Below are positions 11,448 through 22,800 of a DNA stretch of 64,000 nucleotides, in pieces (positions within the stretch are counted from its first letter, which is position 1; the number at the start of each line of letters is the position of its first letter). The DNA comes from Halichondria panicea. Lineage: Eukaryota; Porifera; Demospongiae; Suberitida; Halichondriidae. Below the pieces are notes generated by a model. The model ran no database searches and was not told the DNA's origin. It was given only the letters and a program-made list of their open reading frames with translations. The translations under genes were made by a program, and so were the position numbers. The stretch lies in the NCBI RefSeq assembly GCF_963675165.1, contig NC_087382.1:2108001-2172000 (forward strand). The letters run 5' to 3'.

Positions 11448-11825
11448 AGATTCCCTTTCTTTTTCAGTACAGTTTACGTATCATGACATGCATAAGTGGA
11501 ACGTCAAGAGGCAGTACAAGAAGAGAAGACAGGACTAATCAGATATCTTCTAGAATATCTCTGGACTAATAATTATAGTATAATGAGTAATAATTTATTG
11601 CTTGATAATTATGTTGAATTTGCGAATCAGTATTAAATGACAGCCATTTTAAGAGCATGATATCTAGCCAGTGCATATAGCATGCCTGTCAGAGAAAGGG
11701 AGCTAGAGCTGAACAGTGTGAAGAAAAGGAACACCTCAGGCTCTGGAAAAGTACTGCTGCACTGATTTTAGGCGCACGGTTTATTAGCCACGCCTATCTA
11801 TTATTATTGGCCACAACGCAATTGC
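11448..11825. other. no gene seen
   Basis: AT-rich sequence without a convincing reading frame or recognisable 5' exon of the integrase gene. The minus-strand frame is closed by stops soon after 11560. Confidence 0.4.
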
Positions 11826-11830
11826 TGAGT

Positions 11831-12245
11831 CATTAAAGATGGCGGAATTGTCTAGGTAAGAGAAATAGAGACTGAGAGGTCATCTGCCTTGTGGAAGCAA
11901 TCGCAAATCTGAAGAAGCGCTTTGTAATCCAGGTTGTAGTCGTTTGGAAACCCTGTGCAGAATGTCCTGGAGATGGCTGTACTTGGAGTAAATGCTGGGC
12001 AAGAAACTTACTTACTTACTTACTCACTTACTTACTTACTTACTTAGCCAGTCAGACAAAGAGCGGTGAAACGTTGAAATAGTGCAATTTTTAAAATGAA
12101 AATATTCATTCATTAAAATGTTTATGGATTATGAAATGAGAGATACAAAGAGAGAAAAGGCTAAATAAACTCTATCTGTTCAGCCAGTTTCTTGATGTGC
12201 CCTTTCCCTGCAGAGATAGAACAGTTTGAACATGAGTCAAAATAA
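11831..12245. repeat. dispersed repeat copy 1 with (CTTA)n tract
   Basis: Starts near AAAGATGGCGGAATTG, has a (CTTA)n tract at about 12008-12046 followed by GTCAGACAAAGAGCGGTGAAA, and ends near CCCTGCAGAGATAGAACAG. The same order of landmarks recurs, diverged, at 15254-15655. Two unlinked copies with a shared tetranucleotide tract suggest a mobile, perhaps SINE-like, repeat. No pol III boxes were identified. Confidence 0.6.
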
Positions 12246-12914
12246 TTGAAATATTGCTAAACACAGGCAAACCCACTGCCAATCCTATGTAAAACCTACT
12301 GGTTTTACTAATTTTCTAATTACAGCGAGCACCAACAACAATTTATAGAGAGGTGGTTGGGTGTTTCAGTTAGATAAGATCTACAAGACGTGTTCAAGAG
12401 AGTGCATTTGGCCATCTTCTTCAGTGTACGCTATGTACGTACCTACCTTGGTGCACAAACTTTATACTTCGTTCGTAGTAAGTGCCACATAGAACGGTAT
12501 CCAAGTAGGGACCCACTCTGCTCTAACTCACTCTATTAAAGTAATACACATAATTATATTATAATTATATAACAATATAATAATAATCCTTGACTCACCA
12601 AAATACATGAACCAATTTGAGCAAGGATAGAATCAGTTAGTCTCCCCTTTCTTCGAAGGTTCATCCTTCTAAGAACTCTTTTTAATGTTCTCAAGGACAC
12701 AACAATACCATGACAGGATGATAAAAAAACACAGAATTAGCCTGTAAGAATAGCCACTCTCGAAATACAGCTTGACAAGACGTTCAACTTTACCAGCCAT
12801 TTTTAACGGTGTGCTCAACATCACATGATTACCTCATTTAATATCTTCTTCTTATTAGTTGCCTCCGCTTCAGCAGTTTTACTGCCATGTGACAAGAATA
12901 TCACGTGATGAGCA
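12246..12914. other. no gene seen
   Basis: No coding-like frame, splice-bounded exon or strong repeat recognised in this AT-rich stretch. Confidence 0.4.
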
Positions 12915-13125
12915 GAATGGAAGTACATTCCAGAATTGAATTTTAGAATGGAAGTGTATTCTAGAGTGGAATTTAAAAATGGAATTTTAGAGTGGAAGTG
13001 CATTCCAGAGTGGAATTTTAGAGTGGAAGTGCATTCCAGAGTGGAATTTTAGAATGGAAGTGCATTCCAGAGTGGAATTTTAGAGTGGAAGTACATTCTA
13101 GAGTGGAATCTTAGAGTGGAACAGA
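12915..13125. repeat. minisatellite of TTCCAGAGTGGAATTTTAGA type units
   Basis: Roughly six imperfect units of about 31 bp (GGAAGTGCATTCCAGAGTGG plus AATTTTAGAGT). Each unit is itself a short near-palindrome (ATTCCA/TGGAAT). The reverse complement of the same unit occurs at 5958-6030. Confidence 0.75.
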
Positions 13126-13326
13126 ATGGCCCCTACGGGCTTCCGTATGATAGTTTAAGAGCACCTGCATATTCGAGAATGCTCTGGATGCCTGAGGGAT
13201 ACTTGGAACATATTTTTGGTTGTTGACAAAGAAATGACCTGTGGTTAAGTACAACCCATAGAGCTGTCATTGAACCCTATATAGAAGTACACAGGGATAT
13301 CCGTACACAGCATACATGCATACTGT

Positions 13327-13469
13327 GTGTGTGTGTACATACGTACATACTGTGTGTGTGTGTGTGGATAGTACAGAAGTCTGGCACGTTTATAAGAGTT
13401 AGTATTAATTTTACAACTAGTACAGTATCTAGTACTGCATGCCCTCTGTGTATGTTTGCGTGTGCGTGT

Positions 13470-13507
<38 letters not shown>

Positions 13508-13558
13508 GTGTGTGTGCGTGTGCGTGTGCGTGTGGGTGTGCGTGTGTGTGTGTGTGTG
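13327..13558. repeat. (TG)n / (CA)n microsatellite tracts
   Basis: Interrupted TG dinucleotide tracts lie at 13323-13366 and 13456-13557. The long Thr/His or Val/Cys frames across them are low-complexity artefacts. Confidence 0.9.
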
Positions 13559-13670
13559 GTTGGCATGGCAGGATAGTGGTATACACTTCATTGCCAAAGT
13601 TGACACAATAGGACACCACAAACCATCTTTATACCCAATCTCTGTACTCTGACCTTCTATTATCCTGTAG

Positions 13671-13869
13671 CAAGAACGTGGTGTACAACTACACGGATGC
13701 AGAGGCCAAGGTTCGTGAGGCCACCTCCAATGATGCATGGGGACCCAGTAATACACTCTTGACAGAACTAGCAGAGTACACCTTCCATGTTCAAGCATAC
13801 GGTCTCGTCATGGGCATGCTGTGGAAGCGCCTTAATGATCATGGCAAGAACTGGAGACATGTGTACAAG
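13671..13869 (+). pseudogene. isolated epsin ENTH-domain exon
   Basis: An exon bounded by CCTGTAG and AAG/GTATGG. Its 66 codons match the most conserved part of the epsin N-terminal homology domain: KNVVYNYTDAEAKVREATSN, WGPSNTLLTELAEYTF and MLWKRLNDHGKNWRHVYK. ENTH domains bind PtdIns(4,5)P2 and bend membranes at clathrin-coated pits. No neighbouring epsin exon (start, rest of ENTH, UIM or clathrin/AP2 motifs) was found in the window, and a hAT-like MITE and two minisatellites lie directly downstream. It may be one exon of a gene with very long introns or a stray duplicate. The exon itself has no lesion, so calling it a pseudogene rests only on its isolation. Confidence 0.6.
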
Positions 13870-13900
13870 GTATGGGGTATGGTGTGTAAAGGTATGGGGT

Positions 13901-14556
13901 CAGGGGCGGATCCAGAGGTAGTTCGTTGGGTTCGTACGAACTACCCTTCCAGCTAGTCTTGACATTACTAAGTCTAGCTAACTCGTACAAAGTTCTCTCC
14001 GTATAATAAAAGGGTGGGGCTGGTTCTCTCTGCATAACAAGTAGAGGGTGGGGCTGGTTCTCTCTGCATAATAAAAGGGTGGGGCTGGTTCTCTCTGCAT
14101 AACAAGTAGAGAGTGGGGCTGGCTACTGCAGCCAATTGATTTGCACCGTGGTCAAGTGATAAATTATTATATCTAGCCATGAATCCTTGGTTTAAGAAGA
14201 GGAAAGTTTCAGGTAAGGGAGAGTGCATGGCACTGCATATTGAATGACACTGCATACTTACATGTATAATAATTGCTATAATCATTAATAAATTGATGGT
14301 TAAGTTCTACAAGTCTCCTCTCTTCACCAGCCATCACCGTCTGTCTTTCCATTGGGGGTCACCACGTACTATCTCTCCTCCAGTCACAAAACCATCTCTC
14401 CTGTGTTACAAATTTTTCTAAGGTAGAAAGTGATTAATTAGTAGGCGTGGCACGTCAAAAGGGGGCGTGGTCTTCAAAAATTCTGCGCTGCGCGCCGGGT
14501 GAATTTCTTGTCCGCGAGAAAGAACCCCCCTTTCTTAAATCCTGGATCCGCCCCTG
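13901..14556. mobile_element. hAT-like MITE, 656 bp
   Basis: The ends CAGGGGCGGATCCAG and CTGGATCCGCCCCTG are exact 15-bp inverted repeats of the CAGGGGCGGATC type seen on many animal hAT non-autonomous elements. The interior has three tandem GGGTGGGGCTGGTTCTCTCT units at about 14010-14120 and no transposase. Both flanks are GGTATGGGG repeats, so the 8-bp target duplication cannot be set. Confidence 0.8.
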
Positions 14557-14845
14557 GGGGTATGGGGTATGGGATAAAAGGAGTCGTGTGTACAAGGTAT
14601 GGGGTATGGGGTATGGGATAAAGGGAGTCATGTGTACAAGGTATGGGGTATGGGATATGGGATAAAGGGAGACATGTGTACAAAGTATAGGGTATGGGGT
14701 ATGGGATAAAGGGAGTCGTGTGTACACAAGGTATGGGGTATGGGATATGGGATAAGGGGAGACGTGTGTACAAGGTATGGGGTATGGAATATGGGATACG
14801 TGTGTACAAGGTATGGGGTATGGGGTATGGGATAAAGTGCCTATA
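14557..14845. repeat. minisatellite made of the epsin exon/donor junction sequence
   Basis: Units of about 25-45 bp, GTGTACAAGGTATGGGGTAT followed by GGGATAAAGGGAGTC, are repeated about seven times. The core GTGTACAAG/GTATGGGGTATGG is identical to the last codons of the ENTH exon plus its splice donor at 13861-13880, so the array arose by tandem expansion of that junction and was later split by the hAT-like MITE. Confidence 0.8.
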
Positions 14846-14849
14846 GCCT

Positions 14850-15140
14850 GCCAGCATGTCTTGCTACCAGGGTGCCTATAGCCTGCCAGCCTGTCTTGCT
14901 ACCAGGGGGCCTATAGCCTGCCAGCCTGTCTTGCTGGCATAGTTGAATGGTGCTAGTAGCTTCCAGTGGTTGTGTTTTGTCTGGCTTCCCATTGTACGCC
15001 CATTCTTACAGACACTAGTCTTGTGTGCATGTACTATAGTTAGCTACCAGACAAAGCTCACCGCCCACATACCCACATACGTCATCCTCATATCCTCATA
15101 TTTGTTTGCTTACATGTGAACTCTAAACCTCCTACCAGAG
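14850..15140 (+). repeat. segmental duplication arm (copy A) with CTATAGCCTGCCAGC repeats
   Basis: Three units of GCCTATAGCCTGCCAGCCTG...CTTGCTACCAGG are followed by about 200 bp of unique sequence (GCATAGTTGAATGGTGCTAG and onward) that is nearly identical to 35400-35935, where the unit is repeated about ten times. This marks the 5' border of the duplicated receptor/RHBH segment. Confidence 0.85.
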
Positions 15141-15253
15141 AAGTTGGAGAAAAGGACTAGGGACTGTTTGTGTATACATGTACCGATCGATGTCACAGCC
15201 GGTTAACCAGCCACGGCCATCTCCTAAGTTGCCATGTGCGTTGCTGTGGCAAT

Positions 15254-15655
15254 CAATTAAAGATGGCGGAATTGGGTAGGTAAGAAAAGTGGAGCCTGAA
15301 AGGTCATCTGCCTCTTGGAAGCGGACGCAATTCTGAGAAAAACGCCCATGGTCGGGGTTCTAGTCGACTAGAGGCTGCATCTAGAATCTTCTGAACATGT
15401 CTGTACAAGGAGGAAATGCTTTCCAAGAATGTTACTTACTTACTTACTTACTAACTTACTTAGTCAGTCAGACAAAACGCGGTGAAATATGAAAATAGTG
15501 CAATTTATGAAATATCAATAGTAATGCATGAGAATATTCATTGACTATAATTTCACACATTTAGACAGATAAAAGGCTAACTAAGCTATTTGTCAACTCA
15601 GTTTCTTGCTGTGGCCCTTCCCTGCAGAAATAGAGCAGTCTAAACACAAGTCAAA
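15254..15655. repeat. dispersed repeat copy 2 with (CTTA)n tract
   Basis: Diverged copy of 11831-12245, with the AAAGATGGCGGAATTG start, a CTTA tract at about 15424-15461 and the GTCAGACAAAACGCGGTGAAA motif. It lies inside unit A at a point where unit B (about 35936-35960) has no counterpart, so it is an insertion in A or a deletion in B. Confidence 0.6.
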
Positions 15656-15797
15656 ATTTGTGCAATAATTGAAAACACACACAACTGCACTGTCAATCCT
15701 ATGTACAACCTACTGGTTGTACTAATAGCAGCTAAGTGGACTGTTTGGCTGGGTATCAAGACTATTGGTTTGTTGGCACTATTGATATTCAACGCCC

Positions 15798-15798
<1 letters not shown>

Positions 15799-15860
<62 letters not shown>

Positions 15861-15963
15861 CCATCTCTATTTATTTTGACTAATGCCTAATGCTAATTCT
15901 AAGAACCAAAATTAGAGGTTAATAATTGTTTTGTGCTTGCCACCTATAGTAAAGCCACTACTG

Positions 15964-16028
<65 letters not shown>

Positions 16029-16153
16029 CCATCTCTATTTATTTTGACTATAATGCCTAATGCTAATTCTAAGACCCAAAATTAGAGGTTAATAATTGTT
16101 TTGTGCTTGCCACCTATAGTAAAGCCACTACTGCTCACACTCACACACACACG

Positions 16154-16190
<37 letters not shown>

Positions 16191-16195
16191 TACCA
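15799..16195. repeat. triplicated ~170-bp unit with long (CA)n tracts
   Basis: Three CA tracts (15799-15858, about 15966-16026, about 16138-16190) are each followed by ACTACCATCTCTATTTA and by TTAATAATTGTTTTGTGCTTGCC. The array stands where copy B has its ectodomain exons. Confidence 0.85.
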
Positions 16196-16199
16196 TCTC

Positions 16200-16805
16200 T
16201 ATTTAGAGGTTAATAATTGTTTTGTGCTTGCCACCTAGAGGAACCACATAGACCCATCCCCATAATTATCAGATACTACCACCACAAAACTACCTGGCCC
16301 AGACAATACAGCCTCAAGGTCAGATTTAGTTTACACAAGTACATAGCCATGCAAGCTAAGTTGAAGTATTACAGCAGCCAATATCAAGTCTAAGATAAGT
16401 TCTATACTTTATGTCAGCATTACCTCCAATGTGAATATAGCTTACAATCAGCATGGCCCCAAATGAATAGCTTACAATCATTATTTAGTTCTGAATGCAA
16501 TTGCAACAGATGAATGGGGAGGGTTGGTGCACCGTTAAAGACTCTTTAACCCATCATTCTCGGCTCTCAAGGCCGAGCATCTGTTTGCTTTTTCTATATC
16601 TGTATGGTTTTGTGCTGTCTAGTTTCTTTGTTTGTTTCTGGTAAATCCGTGTCGTAAAATACACTTAATTAGCATCAGATGTTAAAATTAAATTAAGCGA
16701 GCATCCCGTTTGAGCTAGTAATATGAGCAGTGGACACAATTCCACCCAAAAGTTATTTATTATTTTCTTATAATTTTAATTTGAAACCTCAAAACACACG
16801 TACAG
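16200..16805 (+). other. no exon found; expected site of ectodomain exons in copy A
   Basis: In copy B the corresponding interval carries two Cys-rich exons. Here no CxC...CC....CN pattern is readable in any plus frame, so those exons were lost or never present. Confidence 0.5.
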
Positions 16806-17344
16806 AAGAAGCCACTGAATGCCTGACAACGCTATTCTATTGGGTGTTGTAATTGCGGTGGTTGTCGTAGGTACTATTGTAATTGCATCTCTAGTAGTGG
16901 CCGCCCTCTGTTATATCTTATACTGGAGGCAGAAAAGAAAGACACAACATCCTGTTTCCACCATTGAAGCCACACCCACTCCCGAGGTCCGCTGCACGGC
17001 ACACACTAACAACAACTGTCGTGCCATTCTTCCACAGAGTAAGTCAACTGCATCATTATATTAATTATAACGTCCGATTTCAAACTGTTTGGTGCTTAGA
17101 TCAGTGATGATTAATATCCCTCCTTTGCTGTGCAAGTGAGAGTATAGGATCACTCATAAAGGCGGCCATGTTTTATGGTGATCCCTTGTCACCACTTGTC
17201 CAACGCTCTATAGCACAACAGACAATGCTAGAGAAGTCCCTGACAAAGGGAGGGTTTAGTAGTCGATATATTGGGCGATGGCGGGAGGACAGAGTGGCTG
17301 TGACCGTGTTCCCTGTCAAGCATCAACACTTTTGGACTAATGAG

Positions 17345-17440
17345 TCTACCATACTGCAGGTTAGTATAGCAGTCTACCATACTGCAGGTTAGTATAGCAG
17401 TATGAGTCTACCACACTGCAGGTTAGTATAGCAGTGTATA
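17345..17440 (+). repeat. tandem repeats of exon end plus splice donor (copy A)
   Basis: The exon end GTCTACCATACTGCAG and donor GTTAGTATAGCAGT are repeated about three times. Copy B has a related but larger array at 37245-37400. Confidence 0.8.
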
Positions 17441-18079
17441 GCTAGCAGCCTGCATGGTTAGGGCATGGAATGCATGGTGATCATAACCATGGTTACAGGT
17501 GCTTTTTACGTATACAGTCTAGAGATTCAGTAGCTATAGGTATATGTAGTTCTTAGAGTGTTTTAGCATAATTACTCGTGAAGATTTATGATGGGTTTGA
17601 AATCCATTGCTTTTGACCAAAGCAGAGGCCCAAATGTGCTAGCTGTTGCCCACCCCTACACTTGCAATCACACACCACCCACACCACACCACCCACACCA
17701 CACCACCTACACACACACGAGCAGCTTCCACTGATGAGACATGACAGTATATTGAGCTTCATTGCTGCAGACACTGTATTCAAGAAATCAGTTAACTACC
17801 TCTACCTCATTAGTGAGTATCACCCCAGGGGCACCCTCAGGGAGCACCTCGTTAAGAGCACACTGGAGATATCAGAGGCTCTGCTGTTGATCAGCTCTCT
17901 TGTGTCTGGAGTGGAGTACTTGCACAGTGTGCTAGCTCAGGAGAGCAGAGGTGGGGTGCAGATGAAGCCATCCATTGCACAAACCAGTCAAAATGTCTAC
18001 GTGGACAAGTCAGGTGATCTATAATTGTAGCTATGTGCATTTTTTGTGCTTGAATATTATCCTTCAAATTCATTATTGG

Positions 18080-18402
18080 CAAGAGTTTATGATAGAGAGA
18101 GAGTATCGAACGTAGGCATACTGTGTATCAGATGTATGCGGAGAGTAACGTGACTTCCTGTATCTGTCACAAGCTTGGAATTTGCACACTGACCAATCCA
18201 AGCGTGGGTGATGTCATCTATCAAGAAAGTAGATTACATCACCCACACTTGGATGGGTTGATAGATTACATCACCCACGCTTGGATTGGTCAGTGTGCAA
18301 ATTCCAAGCTTGTGACAGATACAGGAAGTCACGTTACTCTCCGCATACATCTGATACACAGTATGCCTACGTTCGATACTCTCTCTCTATCATGAACTCT
18401 TG
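18080..18402. mobile_element. foldback element, 323 bp, with 7-bp target duplication
   Basis: The two halves are near-perfect inverted copies about 145 bp long (CAAGAGTTTATGATAGAGAG at the left, mirrored at the right) around a short loop holding a third partial copy (CATCACCCACACTTGGAT). It is flanked by TTATTGG at 18073-18079 and 18403-18409. Copy B at 38060-38075 lacks it and reads ATTCATTGGGGAAGC, giving an empty site. No ORF. Confidence 0.9.
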
Positions 18403-19822
18403 TTATTGGTGAAGCTATGTGCATTTTATATGCTTATTCATTAATGATCTTTACCCAACACTTTTTTCTTCTCCGTCTTCTGCAGGTTCATGTTGTCTGA
18501 GTGACTTTGCCTTGTCAGTGACTCAGAACGGGTGTGTCAGTGTGTGTGGTCACACTGCCCACTCAGACATGAGATACCGCCCACCAGAAGCATTAGCCGC
18601 TACCACTACTGACGCTGGGTTCGAGGGTTTAAAGAGTGGAGACGTGTACTCCCTCGGACTCATACTCTGGGAGGTGGCCAATTGCTGCCTAGTGCAAGGT
18701 GAGGGAACGCTCTGTGAATATAGGAAAACTGTATCCCACTCTCTCCCCGCTAAAATTACATTTGTGGATTATTTATTGTATTTTGTGCAGGTGAGGACAG
18801 TGTGTACTCTCTACCGTACTCTGACCTCTTGGACTCTGAAGCCACACCTACTAGAGACAATATGATGAGAATAGTTTGTGAGGAGGGAAAGAGACCGCCT
18901 CTACCAGATCAGAGCAATGCTCTAGAGATGAGGTGATCAATTATATTCAGTTCAGATATTTCTGTATATATAGCGTTCGTTTTGGTATAGCTATCTTTGA
19001 GAGCCCGTAATTTATGTTCAGATTGTCCAATGTCAAAACTAAATGACGTATTCAATAGCTCTCAGAATTATCTTTCCAATGGTGTGCTTAGATACAAGTT
19101 CTGTGATTGGTCAATTTAACAAAAGGGAATTTAAGGCTAGCTATTTCTAGAGCTAGAGTTTAGAGCGTTTGATTTAACATTTAACGACATTTCGTTTAGC
19201 TCTATACAATGTCCCCCCACATACTCACGCCCACACACCACAGAACACACGACTGGTTCTGGCCACCATTGACGAGTGCTGGAGCTCCTCTCCCTCGCAA
19301 AGACCAACCACACAACAACTCAAGGAGACACTGCAAACATCGCTATTGCCAGCCATTAAATGGCAAGTATCAGTTGACAAGAATGGACAAACAGTGTATA
19401 AGCAAATGACTTCCTAGGAATTATGACAAACTCTTGTACATAATAACAAAAAGAGGTGCTGCAAATATCATCATCGTTTTTTACTGCTTTTTTGTGTCAG
19501 AATCATTCAATTATTTTTGTCCCCGCATCAATATTACATTTCACTAAACTATAATTATATATACAAGTGTAAAAACAAAATGGGGAAGTAGGGCTGACCC
19601 ACTCAAATACCAAGAAGGTATCCCTGAGTTTATGCACCAAGCAGCGTGCAACAGTTTAAGATTAATTTGATTCAATTAACATTATATAGACTGTAAATAC
19701 TATAAGTACAATTAACAAAGACAGTGGAGCAGAGGCTCCAATACACAAAGCTATGTTAACTAGCAAAGTCGTTACAAGTAACTGAATCTAGTCCACAAAA
19801 ATCATTGTAATTAGTGTTAATG

Positions 19823-22800
19823 TTACTTTTGCACGACATCGATGACAGTGTGCGTGACTTTGGGTGCATTGTCTTGAGGAAGGGGAGGGGCTGGTCTGTA
19901 GTCCTCTGTGGTGAGGGGGGTTAGTACGTCCAGGGCAGGCTCTCTCAGCTGGTCCGGCGAATGATCAGGGTCAGATTCTTCCATGGCTCCATCAGTGTAT
20001 CTGTCCGCGTTTGTCCAGGTTTCGTTCTCCATTTCGTACTTTTCCAGTTTGCGAACTCGTGGAATCATATTTCTCAGTTTGAGTGCATTTTGCAGAACAG
20101 GAACTGTTTTCAAAATGTACTCGTAACAATGGTAGCAGACTATCACCACAAACAAAATAAAAGCCACTGCCATTGAAATGTTGGATATTATGACTTGACT
20201 CTCATTGATGTTTCCTATGTAGAGGGTGCCATACGCTAGAATTGCAAGATTGAGGAAAAAGAGTGTTTCCAGTAAATCATTGAATCGTATTTTGTACACT
20301 GGATAATTCTGCGATTTGAAAATATTAAGTACAACAGTTATAGATCCAGCTGATAGTACAGGGAGAGAAGTGTCCAAAGCCAAGGCTGTTATTAGGTTAT
20401 GAGCGATCAAAGAAAATAGGAGCAGTCCCACCCAGTAGCGATGCTTGGGAGTGAATGGAGCATGGTATGCATCCATGAAGCCATTGTAGTATGTGTTCTT
20501 AGTCCATTTCATGAGCTTCCATTTTGAACAGCGAGGAAGCCATTGTCCAAACAAAAGCAGTACAGTAAACAATATACCAGAAGTGAGGATTATGGTGGCA
20601 AAAACAAACCGAGGGACGTGACCGGGAGTGAAATATTGCACATTGCCGTCATACAACCAAACAATATCACTTGAATTGTTGGGAAAATCCAATACCTTGG
20701 TTGCACCCTCAGGATAATCCAAGACCCTGTATTGCAGTGCAGCAATGATAAACCGTAAGAGTTTGGAATAAGAGAGTAGGACGAGTGTGCCTAGGGCAGC
20801 AACTGGGTTCCTGTTGGAGAGGAGCTTTGAAAATGAGTCAGAGTACTTGCTTAAAATGATTATTAAGAACATCAAAAGAAACAGGTAAGCAGGAAAGACA
20901 ATCTGAAAGAGCACTTTTGCTTGAGAGTTCATTCTATCATAAAAACATGCCTCAATACCTAAGTCAAGATTCACCCACGATATGAAAACTGTCAAAGGGT
21001 TATGAAAAGGTATGAAAATCGATTGATTTGCAGCTAATATATTAGTGTAGAAGATCAGCCCATGGATAGTGCCTGTTGCTACGGTAATGTTGAAAACAAG
21101 AATGAATGCGACTAGTACTATGCCTGCCAGGGCAAACGGGAGTAGCAGGAGAAGGTAAGTGTTTGAGCAGAGTTCACAACGTGAAGTACCTAACACAAGA
21201 CTGAGTCCTGGTTCACATTCTCCACACAAAACACCACTTCGATTGTGGGCACATTGTTCGTCAGGGTTGCTTAGACTGATGTTGACTGGTTTTAGTACAC
21301 AATAGTCAAATGTACAGTTACTAACAATATACCCACTTCCGTTAGTAGTATTAGTCACTCCTATCCATATGTTGTTATTGCTTTCCAGCTTTATGGTCCC
21401 ATTTTCCTCAGAACAGTTTGTTATCTGATATTCTTGTTGCAAGACTGGATCACAGTCACACTTGCACTCAATTGAGGACATGATTGGCTTGAGTCCAATA
21501 GGGCATTCACACTTTAGAAAAGATATGTTTAGAATTTGTCTTGAAATTCCCAAATTGTTGCATGGACCCTCAGCATAGAGTTCCACTTGAGCAGAGCTGT
21601 CTTGTGAGAATACATTGTACTCTAATTCTGTGCACTGATTGCCAACTTCTTGCTGTGCTTGTCCTTCTTTGAGACGATCAACTCTACTGCTCTCAGTGAT
21701 AACAGAACTGTGAATTATGGCATTATTCATTGGATTTCCAGCTTGGTCTACAGCCATAACACTGATTGTGAATGCTTGTCCTTTTCTAACAGAAATGGTC
21801 TGCTTGGTGGTGTTACACAACTTCACTCTGACAGCCTTTGAAGCTATTGATGAATAATGCACAGTATTGTTCAAGTACTCAAATCCATTGTCTGATGAAG
21901 AGAGTTCGGCTGATACATCCACCGTACACCTGTCCAACAGACCTCCGTAAATATCTGCTCCTGACTGGGAAGCTGTGTTGTTAGTCAAAAAAGTGTTGCG
22001 ATATTTAACTGCACTGTTCAAACACTTAACTTCTTCATTATATCCAGTCATTAATAAAGACAAGAAAGCTTGGATCAAAGGTATCCCATCCTTAATAGAA
22101 TTGTTATCAAAACCATAGAGATCTAGAGTTTGAATGAAGCATTCTGTTTGTGGCAGATCTCCTGCAGTAGTTACATCCTCTCCTCTACACACACCACTCT
22201 CAGTACTGTCTGCCACAAATATCCCCCCTCCATATTGAGCCGTGTTACTGTAGATTTCCAGTATGACCAGCGTTTTACCAATCTCTAGCTCCACGTCCTG
22301 TTTCAGAATATATATCTTAGAACTTTGTCGTAAATAAATTCCACCTCCGCTATTGTTTGCTGAGTTTGACTTGATGTGAACGTGAGCGTGAGAAAAGGCC
22401 TTAATGTTTGAAGCGACTGCATAAATACCTCCTCCATTTTGAGCATCATTTCGATCTATAATACTCACAAACAGTACAGGTTCCATGTCACTACATGTAC
22501 ACAGGACAAACTGATGATTAAATATACAACCAGAGGTGACCTTCGAATCAAATTCAATTTCGCTTGAGTATGCATAAATCCCACCACCATTTTGTGCTTT
22601 GTTATGGGATATCTCTATTGGATAGTGAACAAAGAGTGTACTCTCTCTCAGAAATACACCTCCTCCAAAGGTAGCAGTATTGTTAGAAATGACCACTCCT
22701 TCTGCATTGATATAGATTTGACTCTGGACTGCTCTGATGGCTCCACCCTGCAAACCATGATTGTTACTGAGAGTTGTAGGTCCATTGAACTCCACTCGAC

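Larger units (their letters stand above)
15701..19418 (+). pseudogene. TGF-beta type I receptor-like pseudokinase gene, copy A, degenerate
   Basis: Exons recognised by comparison with copy B: signal-peptide-like start 15701-15800 (MYNLLVVLIAAKWTVWLG), membrane helix 16806-17038, kinase N-lobe 17136-17359, then 17725-18013, 18486-18698, about 18790-18934, and the last exon about 19245-19418. Lesions compared with B: one base lost before ATGCCTGAC at about 16820, shifting the frame ahead of the membrane helix; acceptor AG changed to AA at 17134-17135; nine bases lost in the catalytic loop near 17978; five bases gained near 18907; a 323-bp foldback element in an intron. No three-finger ectodomain exon is found between 15860 and 16800, which holds only CA repeats and plain sequence. 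Not expected to make a receptor, though the last exons stay recognisable. Confidence 0.8.

Noticed and set aside
13245-13798. His/Thr-rich frames over the TG/CA tracts
   Set aside because: Pure translation of dinucleotide repeats.
14447-14857. Tyr/Pro/His-rich frames such as LSHTPYPILCTH repeats
   Set aside because: Antisense translation of the GTATGGGG minisatellite.
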